The position numbers were made by a program, and so were the translations under genes. DNA of 64,000 bases from Kaustia mangrovi. Its GTDB lineage: Bacteria > Pseudomonadota > Alphaproteobacteria > Rhizobiales > Im1. This document shows, piece by piece, positions 59,228 through 64,000 of this stretch. Position 1 is the stretch's first letter; every line of letters starts with the position of its first letter. The stretch lies in the NCBI RefSeq assembly GCF_015482775.1, contig NZ_CP058214.1, forward strand, positions 3,338,501-3,402,500, written 5' to 3'. The notes under the pieces were generated by a model. It was not told where the DNA came from and ran no database searches. It was given only the letters and a program-made list of their open reading frames with translations.

Positions 59228-61885
59228 ATGACAGCAGGCCCCGATTTCGACGCCATCAATGCGGCTGCGCTCGCCGCCTATCCCGGCTTGCTCCATTCGT
59301 GGTTCCCGTCTGGCAAGGTGCACGGTCACGAGTTCAAGGTCGGATCCCTGCAGGGCGAGGCCGGCGACAGTCTCTCCATCAACACCAAGTCCGGTGCCTG
59401 GGCCGACTTCGCCACCGGTGATCGCGGCGGCGATCCGGTCAGCCTCTACGCCGCGATGCGCGGCATCTCGCAGGGCGATGCGGCCAAGGAACTGGGCGGC
59501 GCCATCGGAACCGTAGCGGAGGCCACGGCACCGACGCCAAAGGCGAATGGCCGCCGCGGGAAGTGGACGCCCCTGGCGCCGGTCCCGGAGACGGCTGGCG
59601 CCGCGATGGATCGGCACAAGGCCCACGGCAAGGCCGCGATGACCTGGACCTATCGCGACGCCGAGGGCCGGCTGCTCGGCTACATCTGCCGGTTCGACCT
59701 GCCGGACGGCTCCAAGGAGATCATCCCGCAGTCCTATTGCGTCAACAGCGACGGCCGCCGGTCCTGGCGCTGGCTGTCTTTCTCGAAGCCGCGCCCGCTC
59801 TACGGCCTCGATGCCCTCGCCGCGCACCCCACGACGCAAGTCGTTGTCGCCGAGGGCGAGAAGGCGACGGATGCGGCTCGGATCCTGTTGCCGTCCGCCG
59901 TCGTCGTCACCTGGCCCGGCGGCACCAATGCGGTGCAGTACACGGATTGGTCGCCCCTGGCCGGTCGTAAGGTCGTGATCTGGCCCGATGCCGACGAGCC
60001 CGGGACCAAGGCGGCGCTCGCCATCGCCCGGATCGTGGGGCCCGATGCGGCCGGTGTCCGGATCGCGCTGCCGCCGGAGACGGTGCCCGATGGCTGGGAC
60101 GCCGCCGATGCCCTCGATGAGGGCTGGACCCCGGAGGATGCCAAGGCCTGGATCAAGTCCGCGCTGGTGACGCCGGACGTGATCCAGGAACGGATGGAGC
60201 GGGAGCCGCCGCGCGATGATGAGCCACCGCTGCCGGATCCGGCCCCGTTCGGCGATGTCGAGCCGGATCAATGGCCGTTCCAGTGTCTCGGCTACGATCA
60301 TGGCCGCTACTACTATCTCGCCCATGGTGCCCGGCAGGTGATCGAGCTCTCCGGCGCTGGGCACACCGCCGGGCAATTGCTTATGCTGGCACCGCTCCAG
60401 TTCTGGGAGCGGGAGTTCCCTTCGAAACAGGGTGCTGACTGGAACGCCGCGGCAAACGGCCTGATCCGCATGTCGGAGCGCGCCGGCGTCTATGATCCGA
60501 CGCGGATCCGTGGCCGCGGGGCATGGCTCGACGACGGCCGTGCGGTCCTGCACATGGGCGATTTTCTCGTGGTCGACGGAGAGATGCGGTCGCTGTCCGA
60601 TTTTTCGAGCCGGTACATCTATGAGGCGTCGGCCATGATCCGGGTCAATCTCGACGAGCCGCTGACGTCGCGCGAGGCCCATGAGTTCGTCGAGCTCTGC
60701 AAGATGCTGACATGGGAGCGGCCCATCGATGCGCTCCTTCTCGCCGGCTGGTGCGTCCTGGCGCCGATCTGCGGCGTCCTGAAATGGCGGCCGCATATCT
60801 GGATCACCGGCGGCCCCGGTACCGGCAAGAGCTGGGTCTACGAGAACATCGTCTCCCGCATGCTCGGCGACATCGCGCTGTCGGTGGCATCGGAGACGAC
60901 CGAGGCCGGGCTGCGCTCCACGCTCAAGACCGATGCGAGGCCCGTCATCTTCGACGAGGCCGAGGGCGAAAATCAGCGGGCACAGGCCCGTATCCAGAAC
61001 GTCATGGCGCTGATGCGGCAGTCGTCGAGCGAGACCGGCGCCGCGATCATCAAGGGGTCCGCCACCGGCGGCAGCGTCGCCTACCGGATCCGGTCGATGT
61101 TCGCCTTCGCGTCTGTGGCGGTGGGGCTCCAGCAACAGGCCGATCACACCCGTGTCAGCGTGCTCGGCTTGACCGCTGGCAAGGCGAGCTCGGAGGACCG
61201 GCTGAAACACTTCGGCAAGCTCCAGGAGGTCTGGGCGTCGACGCTGACGAAACGCTATGTCGAACGGATGCATGCCCGCATCATCCGCATGATCCCCACG
61301 ATCCAGAAGAACGCGGAGACCTTCGCGCTCGCCGGCGCCAAGGTGATCGGGACCCGCCGGCTCGGTGACCAGATCGGCGCCCTGCTCGCCGGCGCCTACG
61401 CGCTGCACAGCGCAAACGAGATCAGCGCAGAGGAAGCCGAGGCCTGGGTCGCGCAACAGGACTGGACCGACGAGACCCAGCTCTCCGAGGAAAAGGACGA
61501 GATGCAGTGCCTGCAACGCCTCATGGAGCATCAGATCCCGGTCATGGTCCACAAGTCGCGGTACGAGCGATCGATCAGCGAGATCGTGCACGCCGCCTGG
61601 GCCCGCAACGACGATTTCATGAGCGCCGAGATCGCCGAGGACCATCTCAAGCGCTACGGCATCCGCGTCGAGCGCGAGGGCGACGAGGTCCTGATCTCCA
61701 ACAATCACACCGCGATAGCGAAAATTCTGGATGGCACGCCGTGGTCCCGGAACTGGGGGCGGATCCTGCAGCGGATCGACGGCGCGCGGTCGGCCGGGGC
61801 ATGCCGCTTTCCCAGCGGGGTGCAGCGGGTGACGTCGGTGCCGCTTACGGCTATCGCCGTTGACGCTGATGACACCTGCGACTAG
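59228..61885 (+). CDS. Phage primase-helicase (Toprim plus AAA+ helicase)
   Basis: The 885-residue protein has an N-terminal primase region with a Toprim-like segment (VVVAEGEKATDAARILL and VVIWPDADEPGTKAALA). A helicase domain with ITGGPGTGKSWVYENI (Walker A, about 530) and ARPVIFDEAEGE (Walker B) follows. The protein primes and unwinds phage DNA. A large antisense open frame covers most of it and is a GC-rich shadow. It ends in the repeat dyad at 61886. Confidence 0.88.
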   Translation: MTAGPDFDAINAAALAAYPGLLHSWFPSGKVHGHEFKVGSLQGEAGDSLSINTKSGAWADFATGDRGGDPVSLYAAMRGISQGDAAKELGGAIGTVAEATAPTPKANGRRGKWTPLAPVPETAGAAMDRHKAHGKAAMTWTYRDAEGRLLGYICRFDLPDGSKEIIPQSYCVNSDGRRSWRWLSFSKPRPLYGLDALAAHPTTQVVVAEGEKATDAARILLPSAVVVTWPGGTNAVQYTDWSPLAGRKVVIWPDADEPGTKAALAIARIVGPDAAGVRIALPPETVPDGWDAADALDEGWTPEDAKAWIKSALVTPDVIQERMEREPPRDDEPPLPDPAPFGDVEPDQWPFQCLGYDHGRYYYLAHGARQVIELSGAGHTAGQLLMLAPLQFWEREFPSKQGADWNAAANGLIRMSERAGVYDPTRIRGRGAWLDDGRAVLHMGDFLVVDGEMRSLSDFSSRYIYEASAMIRVNLDEPLTSREAHEFVELCKMLTWERPIDALLLAGWCVLAPICGVLKWRPHIWITGGPGTGKSWVYENIVSRMLGDIALSVASETTEAGLRSTLKTDARPVIFDEAEGENQRAQARIQNVMALMRQSSSETGAAIIKGSATGGSVAYRIRSMFAFASVAVGLQQQADHTRVSVLGLTAGKASSEDRLKHFGKLQEVWASTLTKRYVERMHARIIRMIPTIQKNAETFALAGAKVIGTRRLGDQIGALLAGAYALHSANEISAEEAEAWVAQQDWTDETQLSEEKDEMQCLQRLMEHQIPVMVHKSRYERSISEIVHAAWARNDDFMSAEIAEDHLKRYGIRVEREGDEVLISNNHTAIAKILDGTPWSRNWGRILQRIDGARSAGACRFPSGVQRVTSVPLTAIAVDADDTCD

Positions 61886-61902
61886 TGTAGCAAAGTGCTA
61901 CA
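61886..61902. promoter_or_regulatory. 17-bp dyad operator candidate, copy 1
   Basis: TGTAGCAAAGTGCTACA is a near-perfect inverted repeat (TGTAGC/GCTACA, 5-bp centre) immediately after the primase stop and 36 bp before the next gene. A second copy (14 of 17 identical) is at 63144-63160. Both precede small rightward genes. Confidence 0.6.
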
Positions 61903-61938
61903 AATGAGGCACATAGAGACGCAGAAACGGGGGTAGCC

Positions 61939-62286
61939 ATGTCGGCGACCGATGACAACACCAAGGCGCGCGAAGAGTTCGATTTGGAGCTCCAGAAGCT
62001 CAAGGATGCCGCCACGACAAAGGACGAGCTCGCCTACTACACGATCACAGGGGCGGTCTATAAGGCGCTCGTCGACGCCTATGATCGGTTGCGGAAAGAG
62101 GGAGTGGATCCGGAGGACTTCCTTGTCGAGACCGCGCCAGCGCTGGGCTACGCGGTCTTTCAGGCGATGGCGCCGGGTTACGAAGAGGGGACGTGGCCGC
62201 ACTGGCTGCCGGACGCGCTGGAAGAGGCCAAGCAATCGGCCCTCGATGCGGCGCGCAACGCGCAGAAGGTCAGGATGATCCAATGA
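61939..62286 (+). CDS. Phage hypothetical protein
   Basis: The 115-residue helical acidic protein (ELQKLKDAATTKDELAYYTI) has no known motif. The dyad at 61886 lies in its leader. The next gene overlaps its stop by ATGA. Confidence 0.6.
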   Translation: MSATDDNTKAREEFDLELQKLKDAATTKDELAYYTITGAVYKALVDAYDRLRKEGVDPEDFLVETAPALGYAVFQAMAPGYEEGTWPHWLPDALEEAKQSALDAARNAQKVRMIQ

Positions 62287-62525
62287 CACGCGACGAAGCA
62301 CTGCACGTCGCCGGCGCCGTCCCCATCGTGGCGGCGGCGCTTCTGCTTCCCTGGGGGCTCGGCGCGGTTGTCGTCAACGCCGCGCTCTGGATCCTCCGGG
62401 AGGTGGCGCAGAACGGATGGGCGGTCCATGAGTGGTCATGGCACGTCCACAGGGAATGGCTCTTTCCGGCGGCGGCGGGCGCCATCGTCTGGGGGCTATG
62501 GGCGATCTGGACGATGGTGATCTGA
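62283..62525 (+). CDS. Small membrane protein
   Basis: The 80-residue protein has two hydrophobic helices (VAGAVPIVAAALLLPWGLGA and WLFPAAAGAIVWGLWAIW). It overlaps both neighbours. Function unknown. Confidence 0.6.
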   Translation: MTRDEALHVAGAVPIVAAALLLPWGLGAVVVNAALWILREVAQNGWAVHEWSWHVHREWLFPAAAGAIVWGLWAIWTMVI

Positions 62526-62797
62526 TGGAAGCACATACGCACTACAAGCTCGACTACAGGGCCTTCGGCGCGGCGGTTCGGGATCGGCGCAAGGCGCTCG
62601 GTCACAGCCTGCGGAAGGTCGAGAAGGAGAGTGGGGTGACGCACAGCGTCATCAACTCTGTCGAGGCCGGCAAGGCCTGTCAGGCGGAGACCTTCTTCAA
62701 CCTCTGCAAGTGGCTGGAGACGGTCCCGACCACCTTCATGCAGGAGAAGCCGGTCGACGAAGAGATCGAAGACGAAGAGGAAAAGGAGGTGACCTAG
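62525..62797 (+). CDS. XRE-family transcriptional regulator
   Basis: The 90-residue protein has an XRE HTH (FGAAVRDRRKALGHSLRKVEKESGVTHSVINSVEAGK, in parts) and a highly acidic C-terminus (EEIEDEEEKE). It is the last gene of the rightward operon and may be a phage repressor or antirepressor. The dyads near 61.9 and 63.1 kb are possible targets. Confidence 0.8.
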   Translation: MEAHTHYKLDYRAFGAAVRDRRKALGHSLRKVEKESGVTHSVINSVEAGKACQAETFFNLCKWLETVPTTFMQEKPVDEEIEDEEEKEVT

Positions 62798-62831
62798 ACC
62801 AATACCCTGAGCCGATACATTGCCTAACTCG

Positions 62832-62863
62832 CGCCCTGGCCGCTCTCCCGGCCGGGGCGTTTT
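62832..62863 (+). terminator. Rho-independent terminator after the early operon
   Basis: CGCCCTGGCCG (62832-62842) pairs with CGGCCGGGGCG (62849-62859, one G-U pair) and TTTT follows at 62860-62863. It ends the long 52-62.8 kb operon. Confidence 0.8.
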
Positions 62864-62880
62864 CGTATGCGCGGAAAAAC

Positions 62881-62912
62881 GAAGCCCCACGGCCGGGGAA
62901 CCGTGGGGCTTC
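62881..62912 (+). terminator. Second hairpin terminator
   Basis: A perfect 12-bp stem GAAGCCCCACGG / CCGTGGGGCTTC (62881-62892 and 62901-62912), shortly after the first terminator. Only a weak TGTGT stretch follows. Confidence 0.55.
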
Positions 62913-62999
62913 TGTGTATCCGGCCCGAAGACCGTGAGGGATGAGAGATACACAACAGACGCGTGAGAGACGCTAGAAGCGTATGATGCGATAGTCAAC

Positions 63000-63027
63000 A
63001 AAAAAAGGCCCCGCCGAAGCGGGGCCT
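63000..63027 (-). terminator. Leftward rho-independent terminator
   Basis: AGGCCCCGC (63006-63014) pairs with GCGGGGCCT (63019-63027) around a CGAA loop. A run of A at 63000-63006 becomes a U-run on the minus strand, so it terminates leftward transcription from the 63.0-63.2 kb region although no minus-strand gene is visible there. Confidence 0.65.
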
Positions 63028-63096
63028 AGTGCAGGGAGGAAACGCCCAGATGAAGGGCAACGCGCAGATATTATCAGAGCCACAAATGACGTCAAC

Positions 63097-63136
63097 GCAT
63101 ATATGATGCGATAAAATTGACAAATGAAGCGTTTGA
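63097..63136. promoter_or_regulatory. Operator-like repeats shared with the 52-kb control region
   Basis: GCATATATG (63097-63105) and TGAAGCGTTTGA (63125-63136) also occur at 52000 and 51988. A related GAAGCGTATGATGCGATA lies at about 62976. The regions are intergenic and precede small genes, consistent with binding sites of one phage regulator. Confidence 0.5.
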
Positions 63137-63143
63137 TGTCATT

Positions 63144-63160
63144 TGTAGCGAAACGCTACA
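63144..63160. promoter_or_regulatory. 17-bp dyad operator candidate, copy 2
   Basis: TGTAGCGAAACGCTACA is a perfect 7-bp inverted repeat around AAA, 26 bp before the GTG of the next gene. Compare 61886-61902. Confidence 0.6.
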
Positions 63161-63186
63161 GACGGGTTTGCACGGAGGATAGGAAG

Positions 63187-63363
63187 GTGAAGAAGGGAGA
63201 CACGGTTTTCATTCAACAGGGCGGCCATCGCATGCCGGTCAAGCTGATCTCCATAGACGGCCCCCTCGCGACCATTGAGGTGGATGGCGCCCATTATTGG
63301 GAACGCGGCCCGCGCATGGAACGTCGCGTTGTCCGCACGGCCGTACTCCACGAGACCGCGTGA
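63187..63363 (+). CDS. Small phage protein
   Basis: The 58-residue protein starts with GTG at 63187 because GGAGG lies 8 nt upstream and the dyad operator lies before it. An ATG at 63124 in frame would place the operator inside the coding region. It is beta-rich (GDTVFIQQGGHRMPVKLISIDG). Function unknown. Confidence 0.6.
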   Translation: MKKGDTVFIQQGGHRMPVKLISIDGPLATIEVDGAHYWERGPRMERRVVRTAVLHETA

Positions 63364-63418
63364 CCCGCCCCGGCGGCATCTCCGGGTGCCGCCCAGCCGG
63401 AGCACGGAGGATCGTCCC

Positions 63419-63652
63419 ATGCATAAACCCAAGCGCATTCAGATCGAGCACGGCGGCAGGGCCGGCACGTTCTACGCCAGCGTTGAGATCCAGGAGCTCG
63501 ATCCCGTTACGCCGCCGCATCGCCTCCGCCCATTCCGCATCACACTCTGGAACGACGGTCTGGAGGCTCGTGCTGATCTCGGTCTCGACCATCTCCGCGG
63601 CCTCGCAGAGTGGATCGACCAGGCGCTGCGGGCGCATGAGGGCGAGGACTAG
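63419..63652 (+). CDS. Small phage protein
   Basis: The 77-residue protein starts at 63419 after GGAGGATCGTCCC. It has a beta-rich start (KRIQIEHGGRAGTFYASVEI) and a helical end. No known motif. Confidence 0.6.
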   Translation: MHKPKRIQIEHGGRAGTFYASVEIQELDPVTPPHRLRPFRITLWNDGLEARADLGLDHLRGLAEWIDQALRAHEGED

Positions 63653-63693
63653 CGCGGGCGCGCCGGTCCGCAGCATCACGGAAGGACGCAACG

Positions 63694-63909
63694 ATGCCGG
63701 TTATCCATGACGAGATCGATGCCAGGCGCCTTGGCCGCGAAAGGCGGGAACGCCAGCGGCGGGCGGTAATCCGCGTGCTTTCGCTCTTGGCGGTGGTGAT
63801 CGTGGGCTTTGTCATCGCTGCACTGATGGCGCCACCGGACGAACCGGTCACCGCCGCCGAGAAGCGCTCCAAGCTCTTCTACGACCGCATCGAGCCGGAG
63901 GATCAGTAA
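63694..63909 (+). CDS. Small single-pass membrane protein
   Basis: The 71-residue protein has a basic N-terminus (RRLGRERRERQRRAVIR), one transmembrane helix (VLSLLAVVIVGFVIAALMA) and an acidic end. Overlap with the next ATG (TAATG) suggests an operon. Confidence 0.6.
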   Translation: MPVIHDEIDARRLGRERRERQRRAVIRVLSLLAVVIVGFVIAALMAPPDEPVTAAEKRSKLFYDRIEPEDQ

Positions 63910-64000
63910 TGCCGGACCAGATCCGACAAGCCTTTAGCGCGTGGTGGCGCAGTGGCGAGCGCATCGAGGGACGCATCAACGAACACGCCCGCGCCCGCGA
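63909..64000 (+). CDS. Phage protein, N-terminal part (runs off right edge)
   Basis: The frame from the ATG at 63909 gives MPDQIRQAFSAWWRSGERI and continues to the window end. No family can be named from these 30 residues. It is the next gene of the small operon. Confidence 0.5.
   Translation, partial: MPDQIRQAFSAWWRSGERIEGRINEHARAR

Larger units (their letters stand above)
17400..64000. mobile_element. Mosaic Mu-tailed temperate prophage (right end outside window)
   Basis: From 17,445 on, every gene is phage-like or a small gene packed with start/stop overlaps. A terminase, portal, capsid, contractile-tail, lysis, recombination and replication series is in near-complete order. No integrase, transposase or MuA/MuB is visible, so the integration gene and att site must lie beyond 64,000. 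The left boundary is placed only approximately, between the sciP promoter and 17,445. The frameshifted terminase large subunit may make it defective. Confidence 0.9.

Noticed and set aside
59216-61708. 830-residue antisense open frame opposite the primase-helicase
   Set aside because: It is a GC-rich shadow frame: no known motif, Arg/Asp/Gly/His-rich composition, and the sense strand encodes a complete primase-helicase with Walker motifs.
17445-64000. Mu-type transposable phage
   Set aside because: The tail is Mu-like but no MuA, MuB or Mor/C gene is present, and head, recombination and replication genes are of other types.

Overview
The window is GC-rich alphaproteobacterial DNA, most likely Hyphomicrobiales (Rhizobiales). 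Three members of the Caulobacter-type cell-cycle circuit are encoded close together: the phosphotransferase ChpT, the response regulator CtrA and the CtrA inhibitor SciP. A DUF1134/EipA-type envelope protein, an alphaproteobacterial RpoH and RluD support the same placement. The genus cannot be named from the sequence alone.

Host part, about 1-17,250. In order: the start of a DoxX-like gene running off the left edge; a LysR regulator divergent from an azoreductase (azoR); rluD and rpoH; a small one-helix membrane protein; tRNA-Glu(CTC); a membrane-anchored coiled-coil protein; a DUF1134/EipA protein; cysQ; chpT and ctrA convergent around a shared hairpin; a fliJ-like gene; a translationally coupled class IV aminotransferase and sulfotransferase-like pair; a Kef-type cation/proton antiporter; a TPR-sulfotransferase; and sciP.

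Prophage part, about 17.4 kb to beyond 64,000. The first phage gene starts 199 bp upstream of the sciP start. No integrase or transposase lies in the window, so the right end is outside it. Modules: (i) 17.4-22.4 kb, accessory genes (J-domain protein, DUF4326, DHH phosphoesterase, SNase-type nuclease, small proteins), a tRNA-Pro(CGG) and a zinc-ribbon gene; (ii) 22.5-23.2 kb, a RelE toxin with a chimeric Phd/XRE-like antitoxin; (iii) 23.3-23.75 kb, a gene-free array of twelve TGTAACG[G/C]T-like repeats around an alternating purine-pyrimidine tract, resembling an iteron origin or operator array; (iv) 24.6-31.5 kb, packaging and head genes (terminase small subunit, a frameshifted large subunit, gpW-like joiner, portal, protease-capsid fusion, DUF2190); (v) 31.5-45.8 kb, a Mu-like contractile tail (sheath, tube, E/E' chaperone with a likely programmed frameshift, tape measure, hub, baseplate, fibres), interrupted by an antisense glycosyltransferase-like moron; (vi) 45.8-47.4 kb, lysis (GH108 endolysin, nested Rz/Rz1); (vii) 47.5-52.0 kb on the minus strand, a recombination cassette (PD-(D/E)XK nuclease, annealing-type protein, zinc-hook ATPase) plus small proteins, one closely resembling the C-terminal module of GcrA; (viii) 52.1-62.8 kb on the plus strand, a replication and DNA-modification operon (HTH, SF2 helicase, helicase-methyltransferase, nuclease-like proteins, C5-methylase-like protein, PAPS-reductase-like PP-loop protein, VRR-NUC, primase-helicase, XRE regulator); (ix) 62.8-64 kb, terminators, operator-like dyads and small genes.

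The head genes look lambda/siphovirus-like and the tail genes Mu-like, so this is a mosaic temperate myovirus. The terminase frameshift, if it is not a sequencing error, would leave the prophage unable to package unless ribosomes slip.
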